A DNA stretch of 64,000 bases. Origin: Planctomycetota bacterium (GTDB taxonomy: Bacteria; Planctomycetota; Planctomycetia; Pirellulales; PNKZ01). A model generated the notes under the pieces. The model did no database searches, was not told the DNA's origin, and saw nothing but the letters and a program-made list of their open reading frames with translations. Location: contig JAFEBQ010000026.1 of assembly GCA_018242585.1 (NCBI GenBank), positions 119,618 through 183,617 of the forward strand. Direction: 5' to 3'. Shown piece after piece: positions 36,018 through 45,248 of this stretch (its first letter is position 1; the number at the start of each line of letters is the position of its first letter). The translations under genes were made by a program, and so were the position numbers.

Positions 36018-37520
36018 ATGACAACTCCCATGACCACCACGCTCGCAACGACATTTGACGCGGTTTTTTCGGGTTTTTCTGACTCTAGCGCCGACTGGGC
36101 CCAGTTGCGCCAATGGGCCGAGACGCTCGATCACGAACCAGAAAAGAACGCCGCCGCGCGCGGCGCGTTCTGGCATCAGGCGACGAAACTTTGGAAGCAA
36201 ACCGCGCCGCGCGGCACCTTCAGCGCGGCGCAGGCCGAGCATGTCGCCGAGTACTATCGACAGCTTCCGGCCGACGATCGGACGCGGGGCGCAATTTTGC
36301 AATTTTTTTCCGCCGTGGGGCAACCGGCGGCGCTTCGCGCGTTCGTCGCGCTGGTCACTGAGCAACCTCCGGCCGACGCGACCGACACGTTGCTAGCGTT
36401 CGCGCCGCTGTTTCAAGCCGACAAGTTGCCGGTCGACGACTTGTTTCCCGCGCTGTTCGCCGGGCTGGGGCATCCGGTCGTGGCCGGCGCGGCTTTGGAC
36501 TTGGCCAACTACCTGACGCATAGCAATCGTGTGCCGCGTCACCCGGCGGCCGAGCTCGTCGACCAACTGGCCAGCATCCTGGGGGCGTTGGTTCAACAAT
36601 TACAACTCGTCGAAGAGAATCCTCAACAGTTCGCCGCCACGCCTCAGGCGCTGACCACGCTGGTCGGCGACTGCGTGGGCTTGATCGTGGCCATCTGCAA
36701 CGCCCTGGCGTTGATCGGCGAGCCGGTCGTGTCGGGCAAGTTGCACCAGGCGCTGGCCCTGTCGCACCGTCAGGTCCGCTGCGAGGCCGCCGCCGCCTTG
36801 GCCACCTTGGGAGACAAAACCGGCCTGGATCAGTTAATCGAGTTGGCGGCGTTTCCGCTGGTCCGGGCGCGGGCGCTCGTGCTGCTGGAACACCTGGGGG
36901 CGATCGAACGAGTCGACGAGCGCTTTCGCACGCCGCTGGCCCGGGCCGAAGCGGCTTTGGTGGCCTGGCTGTCCCAGCCCACTCAATTCGGCGCTGCGCC
37001 GTCGAGCTTGGAACTCATCGACGAAAGCCGACAGCCCTGGCCAGGGTTCGACGAGCCGGTCGATTGCTTTCTGTTCGACGTCGAATACCGAGCCGGCGAG
37101 AAAAGCTTCACGGCCATCGCCCTGGCCGGTCCCGCGAGCGACATCGTGACCGCCGACTTGGAGGACTTGCCGCCGTCGGACATTTTTGCCCTTTATGCAG
37201 GTCGCAATGCCGAGCACGAGGAAATTGTCGAAACCAATGTCGAGAAGCTGTCGATCGAAGCGCTGGCGTTGTGGCAAGCCGAGCGCGAGCGACTGATCGC
37301 GGCAGGTTACGAGAATCCCGATTTGGCGCTGCGCGGCGAGTTCTTCGGCACCAGCTATTGGATCGCGACGGCGACACACGATGGCCGCCCCGGAGTGGTG
37401 ATCGGCGACGGCCATCAAGCGCGCTGGACGGCCACCCAGCCCGGCTCGCGCGCGCTCGGCCCCTATGAAATCTACTGGCTGTTCAAAGGGAAGCTCTTGC
37501 AGCAGGGGTTCCAGCACTAA
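36018..37520 (+). CDS. HEAT-repeat-like protein of unknown function
   Basis: About 500 residues from ATG 36018 (alternative ATG 36030). Predicted mostly helical, with HEAT-like repeats, for example HQALALSHRQVRCEAAAALATLGDKTGLDQLIELAAFPLVRARALVLLEHLGA around 240-290 (visible parts: RCEAAAALATLGDK and RARALVLLEHLG). The C-terminal quarter is distinct: ADLEDLPPSDIFALYAGRNAEHEEI and ALGPYEIYWLFKGKLLQQ. No signal peptide or catalytic motif found. Not linked to either neighbour. Confidence 0.7.
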   Translation: MTTPMTTTLATTFDAVFSGFSDSSADWAQLRQWAETLDHEPEKNAAARGAFWHQATKLWKQTAPRGTFSAAQAEHVAEYYRQLPADDRTRGAILQFFSAVGQPAALRAFVALVTEQPPADATDTLLAFAPLFQADKLPVDDLFPALFAGLGHPVVAGAALDLANYLTHSNRVPRHPAAELVDQLASILGALVQQLQLVEENPQQFAATPQALTTLVGDCVGLIVAICNALALIGEPVVSGKLHQALALSHRQVRCEAAAALATLGDKTGLDQLIELAAFPLVRARALVLLEHLGAIERVDERFRTPLARAEAALVAWLSQPTQFGAAPSSLELIDESRQPWPGFDEPVDCFLFDVEYRAGEKSFTAIALAGPASDIVTADLEDLPPSDIFALYAGRNAEHEEIVETNVEKLSIEALALWQAERERLIAAGYENPDLALRGEFFGTSYWIATATHDGRPGVVIGDGHQARWTATQPGSRALGPYEIYWLFKGKLLQQGFQH

Positions 37521-37544
37521 ATGCGAGGTTGGTCCCATCAACGG

Positions 37545-37578
37545 GGTGGCACCGATGGCTTGCCCATCGGTGTTGCGC
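37545..37578 (+). repeat. CTTG-loop hairpin element, copy 3
   Basis: GGTGGC, stem accgatgg/ccatcggt around CTTGC, then GTTGCGC. It begins 24 bases after the HEAT-like stop and faces copy 4. The stem differs from copies 1 and 2 with paired changes. Confidence 0.75.
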
Positions 37579-37663
37579 GGCAACAAGAAACTTGATGGGC
37601 ACGCGTAACCCATTGGAATCTCGCCACCCGCTCGGGACGGCGCCCGAGGTTTCTTGTGGCCTT

Positions 37664-37694
37664 CGGCCACCCAGGTGCAAGCACCTGGGCCACC
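37664..37694 (-). repeat. CTTG-loop hairpin element, copy 4
   Basis: On the minus strand GGTGGC, a 7-bp stem ccaggtg/cacctgg around CTTG, then GTGGCCG. Convergent with copy 3, 85 bases apart. Confidence 0.75.
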
Positions 37695-37811
37695 CACGCG
37701 ACAGAGTTCTGAGAACTGTTTGAGTCCGGGGCAGCGCCACGTTGACACGCGCCGGGCCTCGAAACAGAATACCCCTCGTTGTTGACGCACCTTTCCTGGC
37801 CGAGATCGCCA

Positions 37812-38063
37812 ATGTTTTCTCGCACCCTGCTCGTCCGATTGCTGGCTGGGCTGTTGCTGCTGCCGATCGGGCTGTTGCTGCTGGTTGGTGTCGGCGCGAT
37901 CTTGCACGCCATGGGCGATGCCGACGGCACGCGCTGGATGGTCCGCTTGGCGGCGCTTTTGGCCGTCGGCTGGGGTGTCGACCTGGTGGCCCTGGTGGCA
38001 GTGACGGCCTTGCGAATGTGGGAAGCCTCGCCATCGGCTGACATTGATGATCTAGAAGGTTAA
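37812..38063 (+). CDS. Small two-helix membrane protein
   Basis: 83 residues from ATG 37812, just inside a slightly longer open frame. Two hydrophobic helices at about 5-30 (LLVRLLAGLLLLPIGLLLLVGVG) and 40-65 (VRLAALLAVGWGVDLVALVAVTAL), with a short charged C-terminus (ADIDDLEG). No family recognised. Monocistronic, between the CTTG hairpin pair and a convergent pterin dehydratase gene. Confidence 0.55.
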   Translation: MFSRTLLVRLLAGLLLLPIGLLLLVGVGAILHAMGDADGTRWMVRLAALLAVGWGVDLVALVAVTALRMWEASPSADIDDLEG

Positions 38064-38116
38064 CCACTCAGTTAGACCGCCGGTCTAATTGCTAGCCGCT
38101 AAGTGCCCCTCGCTTC

Positions 38117-38479
38117 TCACTTTTTCAGTTCCAGCGGCACCTGGTCGATCTTCGCCGCCAGGATGAAATCGTTCTCTGACAAGCCGCCGATGGCGTGCGT
38201 CCACAGCTCGATGGCCACGTTGCGATAGCTTTCCAAGTGCAAATCGGGGTGATGGCCGTCGGCTTCGGCTAACTGAGCCACTTGGTTAAAGAAGTTGATC
38301 GCGGCCATGAAGTTCTTGGCCTTCCAGGTGCGGCGAATCCGCTGGCCATCGGCCGTAAGCTGCCACGCGGGAAGTTTTTCGAGTTGGGCCTGGGACTCGG
38401 CCAGCGTGTAAGGACGCACGCCCCCTTCGCACGGCGCGCACTTGCGAGCGGTGAGCTGGTCGGCCGTTTGCGGTTGCAT
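38117..38479 (-). CDS. phhB: 4a-hydroxytetrahydrobiopterin dehydratase (pterin carbinolamine dehydratase)
   Basis: 120 residues. The signature GHHPDLHLESYRNVAIELWTHAIGGLSENDFILAAKID (seen in parts GHHPDLHLESY and LWTHAIGGLSENDF) marks the PCD/DCoH family, which dehydrates 4a-hydroxytetrahydropterin to recycle cofactor. In bacteria it usually serves phenylalanine hydroxylase or molybdopterin-linked pathways; no such gene is adjacent. An N-terminal extension with CAPCEGG, a possible metal site, is common in planctomycete homologues as I recall. Confidence 0.9.
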   Translation of the reverse strand: MQPQTADQLTARKCAPCEGGVRPYTLAESQAQLEKLPAWQLTADGQRIRRTWKAKNFMAAINFFNQVAQLAEADGHHPDLHLESYRNVAIELWTHAIGGLSENDFILAAKIDQVPLELKK

Positions 38480-38793
38480 GATCGGGTCTCCTGCGGTGAG
38501 GGCTGTATTATCTCGCGCCGGCGGCGCGTTGCTGGCCAGGGTGCCGCAGCGCCAATTCTAGAGGCCGCACTGCCCAGAAGAAGATCGTTCGGTCAACTTT
38601 CAGACTGTGACTGCCGTAACAAGAATGTTTCGATTCGGTAATGAATTGCGCTAAAGAGGTAATCGGTTTGGAGGCGCGCTAGGTGAAATGTATCATCCGA
38701 TCTTAGTGCCAGCCCCCCAGGGCAAGGGAGCGCGGCATCACCCGAAGCGAGTGGCTCGGAACTCGCGCGGGAGGACTGGGTTCGGTTTCGATC

Positions 38794-39411
38794 ATGGCAA
38801 CATCGTCCGCCACCGTCTTTGTTGTCGACGATGATCCAGCGCTTTGCCAGGGCTTGGCGCGTGTGCTGGAAAGCGCTGGTTTTGTCGCCCAATTCTTCTC
38901 AACCGCGGCGGACTTTCTGGCCGGCTTCGATCCGCAACAGGCGGGCTGCATTGTCATGGACGTGCGCCTGCCCGATATGAACGGGCTGGAGCTGCAAAAG
39001 ATTCTCAACACGCGGAAGGTGCGCACACCGATCATCATGGTCTCGGGCTTTGCCGACGTGCCGATGGCCGTGCAGGCAGTTCAGGCCGGCGCCATCGACT
39101 TCATTCCCAAGCCGCTCGACCTCGAGAAGTTTGTCGGCCAGGTCAAAGCGGCGGTCGCGCGCGACGCGAGCCTGAGGGGCGATGCCGCCCACGACCAGGT
39201 AATCGCCAACCGGCTGGCCACGCTGTCGCGGCGCGAGCAGGACGTGCTCGAGCGACTGGTCGCTGGCCGCTCGGCCAAGCAAGTCGCGGCCGAGTTGGGC
39301 ATTAGCTCGAAGACCATCGACAACCATCGCGCCAAGATTTTGCAAAAGATGGAAGTCGAGACCACGGTCGAGTTGGTCCACATGATTCTCAGCCGCCCAC
39401 AGCCTCGCTAA
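38794..39411 (+). CDS. Two-component response regulator, FixJ/NarL-like
   Basis: 205 residues. Receiver domain with Asp12-Asp13, phospho-acceptor Asp56 (CIVMDVRLPDMNG) and the Lys in DFIPKPLD, then a LuxR-type helix-turn-helix (LSRREQDVLERLVAGRSAKQVAAELGISSKTIDNHR, seen as LSRREQDVLERLV and ELGISSKTIDNHR). It binds DNA when phosphorylated. The FixJ-like MVSGFADVPMAVQAV helix is conserved. No kinase gene is adjacent, so it is an orphan regulator here. Confidence 0.92.
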   Translation: MATSSATVFVVDDDPALCQGLARVLESAGFVAQFFSTAADFLAGFDPQQAGCIVMDVRLPDMNGLELQKILNTRKVRTPIIMVSGFADVPMAVQAVQAGAIDFIPKPLDLEKFVGQVKAAVARDASLRGDAAHDQVIANRLATLSRREQDVLERLVAGRSAKQVAAELGISSKTIDNHRAKILQKMEVETTVELVHMILSRPQPR

Positions 39412-39544
39412 GACACTGTCGCGTTACAGCATTTCCATGCTGGAGCGTCATAGGCCGCGTGGCCCGCATAACCGGACTCAGGGCACACCGCGTGACCTAA
39501 GCTTGCACAGGGCCGCGTTCTCGGTTTCTGGCGAGCTTTTTCGC

Positions 39545-40654
39545 ATGGTTACGCATCACGACAAATCGACTCGCTGCGCTTGCGCCGGCTTGGTGATGGC
39601 CTTCGTTGCGTTGCTCGCGACGAGCGCCGCGGCCGACGACGCCAAGCGGTTTACGATGGGCTTGGACCTGAACGGCTCGCACCTGGAAGGGTGGCCTTTG
39701 TCATGGTCATCGAGCCAGGTGCATTTGTTGTCGCGCGACGGGCGCTGGCTTTCGTTCGCGCCCGACAAAGCCCAGCGGGCCACGCGACTGAGCGAATCGT
39801 TCCGCGGCTATTCGGTGAATGAAGTCCGCTCGCAGTTGCAGCGCGAGTTTGGCAAGCAACTCGACACCAGCAGCACGGCACACTTTGTCGTCGCCTTCCC
39901 CCGCGGGCAGCGCGACTTGTGGGCCGCCAAGTTCGAGGACTTGTATCGGGCGTTCGTCCACTACTTCAACCGCCGCGGCATCCCCCTGAGCGAGCCCGAG
40001 TTCCCGCTGGTGGCGATCGTCTGGCCATCGCAAGCCGACTTCATGCGTTACGCCCAGCAGGACAACGCCCCTAGCAACAGCAACGTGCTGGGTTACTATT
40101 CGCCCCGCACGAACCGGATTGCTCTGTTTGACACGGGCAAGGGCCCCGGCGATTTGAACTCGACCGCCGACACGATCATTCACGAAGCGACCCACCAGAC
40201 GGCGTTCAACACGGGGTTGCACAACCGGTTCTCGGCCACTCCGCGATGGGTCGTGGAAGGAATGGCCACCATGTTCGAGGCCCGAGGCGTCTGGAACTCG
40301 AAGGCGTACACCACGCAAGGAGATCGAATCAACCGCGGCCGCTTGAAACAGTTCCAGCAACTGCCCGAGACGCGCCAGGCGGCCACGCTCGTTGACCTGG
40401 TCGGCTCGGACCGGCTATTCCAGCAGAACGTCAATCTGGCGTACGCCGAGGCCTGGGCGTTGAGTTTCTTTCTGAACGAGACCCAATCGCAGCGCTATGG
40501 TCAGTATCTGCGCGTGGTGGTGGCGCGGCCCCAGTCGGGCGAGTATTCGTCGGCCCAGCGGGTGAAAGACTTCACCGGCGTGTTCGGCGACCTGGCCCTG
40601 CTCGATTCGCACTTTCAGAAGTTCATGAAAGAACGTCTGGCCGAAGTGCGCTGA
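39545..40654 (+). CDS. DUF1570 family secreted zinc-peptidase-like protein
   Basis: 369 residues. Signal peptide (about 12-30, ending ATSAAA), then an exported domain. The zinc motif HEATH (about 213-217) followed by RWVVEGMATMFEARG gives HExxH with a downstream Glu, the gluzincin arrangement. DUF1570 proteins are numerous in Planctomycetes. Substrate unknown. Start ATG 39545 chosen for the signal peptide; the open frame extends upstream to 39437. It is followed by an inverted repeat. Confidence 0.85.
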   Translation: MVTHHDKSTRCACAGLVMAFVALLATSAAADDAKRFTMGLDLNGSHLEGWPLSWSSSQVHLLSRDGRWLSFAPDKAQRATRLSESFRGYSVNEVRSQLQREFGKQLDTSSTAHFVVAFPRGQRDLWAAKFEDLYRAFVHYFNRRGIPLSEPEFPLVAIVWPSQADFMRYAQQDNAPSNSNVLGYYSPRTNRIALFDTGKGPGDLNSTADTIIHEATHQTAFNTGLHNRFSATPRWVVEGMATMFEARGVWNSKAYTTQGDRINRGRLKQFQQLPETRQAATLVDLVGSDRLFQQNVNLAYAEAWALSFFLNETQSQRYGQYLRVVVARPQSGEYSSAQRVKDFTGVFGDLALLDSHFQKFMKERLAEVR

Positions 40655-40710
40655 ACGCTGCGCGCCAATTCAATCTTTCACGGCGAGCGCCTGCCGTCTT
40701 TCACCCTCGC

Positions 40711-40838
40711 CCCTTGCGGGAGAGGGTGGCAAGCTTCGCTCGCCGGGTGAGGGGTAACCCTCAGGCGTGCGCGACTCGAAGTGCTGAGTGGACCCTCATC
40801 CGGCCTATCGGCCACCTTCTCCCCGGGGGAGAAGGGCT
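40711..40838. repeat. Inverted repeat of the ccctc-caccttctccc type
   Basis: Left part (cttgcgggagagggtggc then ccgggtgagggg) pairs with the right part (accctcatccgg then gccaccttctcccc). It lies between convergent DUF1570 and csrA genes and resembles a repeat seen in many bacterial genomes; a half copy ends the window at 63967. Confidence 0.65.
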
Positions 40839-40907
40839 AGCGCACACCGACGTGAGAGGCGGTGCGTGCCGATGAGTTACGCGGTGAATAAATCGAGCAA
40901 CGCTCGC

Positions 40908-41189
40908 TCACGCCACATAGTTCGATGGTGGCGACACCTGGTGCGTGGGTGCCATCGCCGGCGCGGCGGGCGCTTCGCGAAACACATCGGCGCCGAGCGT
41001 GGCTTGGCCTGGCTCGTTGGCGGCCGGCGACGGTTCGTCGAACGGCTTCAATTCGCCGCGGATAATATGCACGCCGTTGGGCGCTTCGATGCCCACGCTG
41101 ACGCGTCCGCCGGAGATGCGGGTGACCGTGATCACGACGCGATGATCGATGACGATCTTTTCCCCAACTTTCCTGCTGAGTACTAACAT
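40908..41189 (-). CDS. csrA: Carbon storage regulator CsrA with C-terminal extension
   Basis: 93 residues. The first 50 form the CsrA core: MLVLSRKVGEKIVIDHRVVIT and VSVGIEAPNGVHIIRGEL, with the RNA-contacting Arg present (IIRGEL). It binds GGA motifs in mRNA leaders to block translation. The remaining 43 residues are a Pro/Ala-rich tail (PSPAANEPGQ, PAAPAMAP), absent from 61-residue CsrA. ATG 41189 has AGGAAGG upstream. Confidence 0.93.
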   Translation of the reverse strand: MLVLSRKVGEKIVIDHRVVITVTRISGGRVSVGIEAPNGVHIIRGELKPFDEPSPAANEPGQATLGADVFREAPAAPAMAPTHQVSPPSNYVA

Positions 41190-41719
41190 GGCGACACCTT
41201 CCTGATGTGGATGATCCCTCTCGTGGCGCGAGCCGGTCTGTTGCGTGCGTCACTCGCCCGCGCGGGACGAGTGGCACCGAAACATTTGCTCGCGACGACT
41301 CAAGACCCAGGTGGCTTTCAACCGATGCTCGATACCAGGCGGGGCAACCTTCCGTCCGGATTCTCTGGCCAGGCTGGACCTGGCATCGTTCGCTCGTCGG
41401 CCACGGGTCATGTGCCGCCGCTGGGCCCGGCTGCGCCGTTGACTCCCAGTTGCGTACTAAGAGGAACGCAATTGGGATGCCGCGTCGTCAGAATCGCGCA
41501 GCGCCGAGAGTCGATTTGCCGCAAGTGACTTTTAGATAATGGTTTGCGGCAAAGGCTGCATCCAGCCCGTATTAGATACTCTGGGGGGGCCGGGACATGC
41601 AAAACCGTCCCAATCCAAGACGCATTCTCATTCTGATAATATCGAGAATGAAAATCACCGGTCGAAGATAATCGCTGAAGCGCACCACGACGACGCTCAT
41701 TTCGAGGCTCAGAAGGATT
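41190..41719. other. Region upstream of csrA without a gene
   Basis: With the repeat at 41720-41805 this makes a 669-base gap between csrA and cysNC. No gene with a ribosome binding site and recognisable features is present on either strand; open frames here (for example 41205-41528 and 41408-41764) read through unique or repeat sequence. Confidence 0.45.
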
Positions 41720-41805
41720 CGACCACGACGGCACGACGGACACGACGTCGGAAGAGGCCATCAACGCATTTGTCTTACGTCGTGATCGTCGTGCCGTCGT
41801 GGTCG
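41720..41805. repeat. cgaccacgacgg inverted repeat, copy 1
   Basis: Two 29-base arms (41720-41748, 41777-41805) with two mismatches and a 28-base loop. The arm begins cgaccacgacggcacgacg and is a run of cacgacg-like words. It lies 54 bases beyond the cysNC stop. Four more full copies are listed at 45092, 51014, 55643 and 62507. Confidence 0.85.
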
Positions 41806-41858
41806 GTTTGCTTTCTCTCGATCACACGAAGGCGTCGCGGTTGATTGCCCTGACTGTG

Positions 41859-43805
41859 TTAGATGAACTTCTTCGCGGTCAGAAGTTTCATCAGTTGGTC
41901 GACGCATTGGTCGACAGACAGTTCGTGCGTGGCCAGGGTCAGGTCCGGCGACGTCGGCGCCTCGTACGGGGCAGTGACGCCCGGCACTTCCGCGATTTCG
42001 CCCCGGTCGGCCTTGCCGTAGATGCCCGACGCGTCTCGCTTGCGGCACACATCGAGCGGCGCTGACAGGTAGACCTCCAGGAACCGTTCGGCGCCGAGCG
42101 ATTCGCGGACGCGCCCGCGCACGCCAGCGTCGGGGGCCAGGAAGGCGCAAATACAGATCATGCCCGCGTCGTTCATCAGGTGGGCCACTTCCGCGCTGCG
42201 GCGCAGGTTTTCGCTCCGCTCGCCAGCCGAGAAGCCCAGGTCGCGGCTAATGCCGCGGCGCATCTGCTCGCCGTCGAGGACGCAGGCCGTGCGGCCGGCC
42301 TCGAACAGCCGGCGTTCTAGGGCATAGGCCAGCGTGGTCTTGCCAGCGCCGGTCAGACCGGTAAGCAGCAGCGTCACCGGCTTTTGGCCAAAGCGGGCTT
42401 CGCGCTCGGTGGCGGTCACCTGGCTGTGGGCGCCCTTGTCGGCGGTCGGCGCCTCGGTGTTCCAGTAATCGTGGCCAATTGCGCCGGCCGCCGCGGTTGT
42501 CTGGTCGATGATCATACCGGCGCCGACCGTGCCGTTGGTCAGTCGGTCGATCAGGATGAACGCCCCGGTCACCCGGTTGCGGCGATAAGGGTCAAAGCAC
42601 AGGGGCTGATTGACCGCCACGTTGCAGCGGCCGACTTCGTTCATGTTCAAAGCCGGCGTCTGCTCGCGGTGCAATGTGTTGACGTCGACCCGATAGCGCA
42701 GGGTGTTCACCGTCCCCAGCGACAGCTTGTTGGCGTGCTTGATCCAATACTGCTTGCCGGGCAGCATCGGCTCTTGGGCCATCCAGACCAGCATCGCCTC
42801 GAACTGCCGATCGACCCGGGGCAGGTTGTTCGGGTGGACAATCATGTCGCCGCGGCTGATGTCAATCTCGTCGGCCAGCGAGACGCAAACCGCCTGTTGC
42901 GCGAAGGCCTGGGGCAAGTTCCCCTCGAACGTGGTGATCGCCGTGACGCGGCTCTTTTTGCCCGACGGCAGGGCCATCACCTCGTCCCCCTGGCGGATCA
43001 CGCCGGCGGCCAACGTGCCGGCAAAGCCACGGAAGTCGAGGTTCGGGCGAATGACATATTGGACCGGCAAGCGCAGGTCGATCAGGTTGCGGTCCGAGCC
43101 GATGTAGACGTTTTCCAGGTAGTGCATCAGCGTGCCACCCTGGTGCCAGGGCATGTTCACGCTGGGCTCGACGACGTTGTCGCCGCGCAGAGCCGAGATG
43201 GGAATGAAGTGCACGTCCCCCATTTCGAGCTTGGCCGCGAAGTCGGCGTAGTCGGCTTTGATCTCGTCGTACTTGGCTTGCGACCAGTCGACCAGGTCCA
43301 TCTTGTTGACGGCCACGACCACGTGCTTGATACCCAGCAGCGAGACAATGAAGCTGTGCCGGCGGGTTTGCTGCATCACGCCGTGGCGGGCGTCGATCAG
43401 GATGATGGCCAGATCGCACGTGCTGGCGCCGGTGGCCATGTTGCGGGTGTACTGCTCGTGGCCGGGGCAGTCGGCGATGATGAACTTGCGCTTGCTGGTC
43501 GAGAAGTAGCGATAGGCGACGTCGATGGTGATGCCTTGCTCGCGCTCGGCCTTCAGGCCGTCGACCAACAGCGACAAATCGATTTCGCCGCCGGCCGAGC
43601 CTTTTTTGTCGCTGTCGCGCTGAATGGCGGCCAGTTGATCTTCGTAGATCTGCTTCGAGTCGTGCAACAGCCGGCCGATGAGGGTGCTTTTGCCGTCGTC
43701 GACGCTGCCGCAGGTGAGCATCCGCAAGAGCTCCTTGCGCTGATGCTGATCCAGGTAGGCGTCGATGTCTTTGGCAATCAGGTCTAAGTCGCTGGTGGCA
43801 GTCAT
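41859..43805 (-). CDS. cysNC: Bifunctional sulfate adenylyltransferase subunit 1 / adenylylsulfate kinase
   Basis: 648 residues. The N-terminal GTPase domain (about 25-430) has P-loop [33 protein letters not shown] and NKMD, followed by elongation-factor-like beta domains. The APS kinase domain (about 465-640) starts with P-loop [11 protein letters not shown] and has [20 protein letters not shown] and [17 protein letters not shown]. With CysD it turns sulfate and ATP into APS, then PAPS. It follows cysD by 163 bases on the same strand. Confidence 0.97.
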   Translation of the reverse strand: MTATSDLDLIAKDIDAYLDQHQRKELLRMLTCGSVDDGKSTLIGRLLHDSKQIYEDQLAAIQRDSDKKGSAGGEIDLSLLVDGLKAEREQGITIDVAYRYFSTSKRKFIIADCPGHEQYTRNMATGASTCDLAIILIDARHGVMQQTRRHSFIVSLLGIKHVVVAVNKMDLVDWSQAKYDEIKADYADFAAKLEMGDVHFIPISALRGDNVVEPSVNMPWHQGGTLMHYLENVYIGSDRNLIDLRLPVQYVIRPNLDFRGFAGTLAAGVIRQGDEVMALPSGKKSRVTAITTFEGNLPQAFAQQAVCVSLADEIDISRGDMIVHPNNLPRVDRQFEAMLVWMAQEPMLPGKQYWIKHANKLSLGTVNTLRYRVDVNTLHREQTPALNMNEVGRCNVAVNQPLCFDPYRRNRVTGAFILIDRLTNGTVGAGMIIDQTTAAAGAIGHDYWNTEAPTADKGAHSQVTATEREARFGQKPVTLLLTGLTGAGKTTLAYALERRLFEAGRTACVLDGEQMRRGISRDLGFSAGERSENLRRSAEVAHLMNDAGMICICAFLAPDAGVRGRVRESLGAERFLEVYLSAPLDVCRKRDASGIYGKADRGEIAEVPGVTAPYEAPTSPDLTLATHELSVDQCVDQLMKLLTAKKFI

Positions 43806-43813
43806 TGGCTTTT

Positions 43814-43926
43814 TTGTCAGTTGTCCGTGGTCAGTTGTCAGTTGTCAGTTGTTGGAGAGCCGTTGTGCGGTGCGTTGTCCTTGATTGCTGTCTTTTGCAA
43901 CTGACAACGGACCACTGACAACGGAC
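43814..43926. repeat. ttgtcagttgtccg inverted repeat, copy 1
   Basis: Arms at 43814-43851 and 43898-43926 are built from ttgtcag and ttgtccg words and pair imperfectly. It lies in the cysD-cysNC gap, 42 bases after the cysD stop and ending 9 bases before the cysNC start, where it could affect translation. A second copy is at 46937-47040. Confidence 0.8.
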
Positions 43927-43968
43927 AGGGAGCCCCGGCGCAACGCCAGTTCTGGGATTCGGCGCGAA

Positions 43969-44883
43969 CTAGAAATATCCTTCCCGTTTCTTTTGCTCCA
44001 TCGACGCTTGTTCGTCGTAGTCGATTACCCGGCCTTGGCGTTCCGACGTGCGGGCCAGCAGCATTTCCTGGATGACTTCGGGGAGCGTCGTGGCCGACGA
44101 TTCCACGGCGCCGCTTAGCGGGTAGCAGCCCAGCGTGCGGAAGCGCACCTTCTTCATCATGGGCTTTTCGCCCGGCTTCAGGGGGAAACGCTCGTCGTCG
44201 ACCATGATCAGATTGCCGTCGCGCTCGACCACCGGGCGTTCCTTGGCCAGGTACAGCGGCACGATCGGAATGTTCTCGAGTTGGACGTACTGCCACACGT
44301 CCAACTCGGTCCAGTTTGACAGGGGGAACACGCGAATGCTCTCGCCTTTGTTGACCTTGCCGTTGTAGATGTTCCACAGCTCGGGGCGCTGGTTCTTGGG
44401 GTCCCACTGGTGGAACTGGTCGCGGAACGAATAGACGCGCTCCTTGGCGCGGGACTTTTCCTCGTCGCGCCGAGCACCGCCGAAGGCCGCGTCGAACTTG
44501 TACATGTCGAGGGCCTGCTTCAGGGCCTCGGTCTTCATGATCGTGGTGTGCTTCTGACTGCCGTGCGTGATGGGGCCAACGCCTTGTTTGATCCCTTCCT
44601 GGTTGATGTGGACGATCAGCTTGACGCCCATCTCCTTGGCCACGCGCTCGCGGAAAGCGTACATGTCGCGGAACTTCCACGTCGTGTCCACATGCAACAA
44701 CGGGAACGGCAGCGGCGCCGGGGAGAACGCCTTTTGCGCCAGGCGCAACATCACCATCGAGTCCTTGCCGATCGAGAACATCATCACCGGGTTGTCGAAC
44801 TCGGCGGCGACCTCGCGGATGATGTAAATGCTCTCGGCTTCCAGCAGCTTCAAGTGTGTCAGAGAATAAGGATGGGCCGACAT
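43969..44883 (-). CDS. cysD: Sulfate adenylyltransferase subunit 2
   Basis: 304 residues. The PP-loop is [14 protein letters not shown] (about 36-49). [40 protein letters not shown] and [10 protein letters not shown] are diagnostic of CysD, the catalytic partner of the CysN GTPase. It is the first gene of the cysD-cysNC pair. A 1.1 kb frame overlapping on the same strand (43838-44980) is an out-of-frame shadow. Confidence 0.97.
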   Translation of the reverse strand: MSAHPYSLTHLKLLEAESIYIIREVAAEFDNPVMMFSIGKDSMVMLRLAQKAFSPAPLPFPLLHVDTTWKFRDMYAFRERVAKEMGVKLIVHINQEGIKQGVGPITHGSQKHTTIMKTEALKQALDMYKFDAAFGGARRDEEKSRAKERVYSFRDQFHQWDPKNQRPELWNIYNGKVNKGESIRVFPLSNWTELDVWQYVQLENIPIVPLYLAKERPVVERDGNLIMVDDERFPLKPGEKPMMKKVRFRTLGCYPLSGAVESSATTLPEVIQEMLLARTSERQGRVIDYDEQASMEQKKREGYF

Positions 44884-45091
44884 CGGTGGAGCTAAAGCCT
44901 CGCGTGCTAGCTAGACTGCGCCGTTTGCGCCCATTAGCAGGGCGCGTTGGCAGGCATATCTTAACGGCGTAATACCGCAAGTTAGCGAATTCGCCGCCGA
45001 TTGACTACCCGAGCGCTGAGGCCACCAGACGCTTCATGGAAAAGACTGACCACCTCGACTGACGCGGCCGCGCTCAAGGATCGGAGGGGTT
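44884..45091. other. Upstream region of cysD
   Basis: About 365 bases separate cysD from rsmG, including the repeat at 45092-45177. No gene seen. The cysD promoter is expected at about 44890-45000 but is not clear by eye. Confidence 0.4.
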
Positions 45092-45177
45092 CGACCACGA
45101 CGGCACGACGGACACGACGTAAGAAAAAGGCATTTTTGAAATTGTCCTACGTCGTGCTCGTTGTGCCGTCGTGGTCG
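45092..45177. repeat. cgaccacgacgg inverted repeat, copy 2
   Basis: Arms 45092-45120 and 45149-45177. The left arm is identical to that of copy 1; the loop is different. It lies 72 bases beyond the rsmG stop. Confidence 0.85.
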
Positions 45178-45248
45178 ATTTTCACTGCCTTAATAACGAT
45201 AGCGTCGTGGTCAAATCTCGGCCGCAAGGAAGCACAAGTAAGGCGTGG

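Noticed and set aside
41539..41844. 101-residue plus-strand open frame
   Set aside because: It reads through the cgaccacgacgg inverted repeat, giving TTARRTRRRKR-like peptides that recur wherever the repeat is present.
43838..44980. A 380-residue minus-strand frame covering cysD
   Set aside because: It is in a different frame from cysD, which is an unambiguous family member, and shows low-complexity Arg/Gly/Pro sequence.
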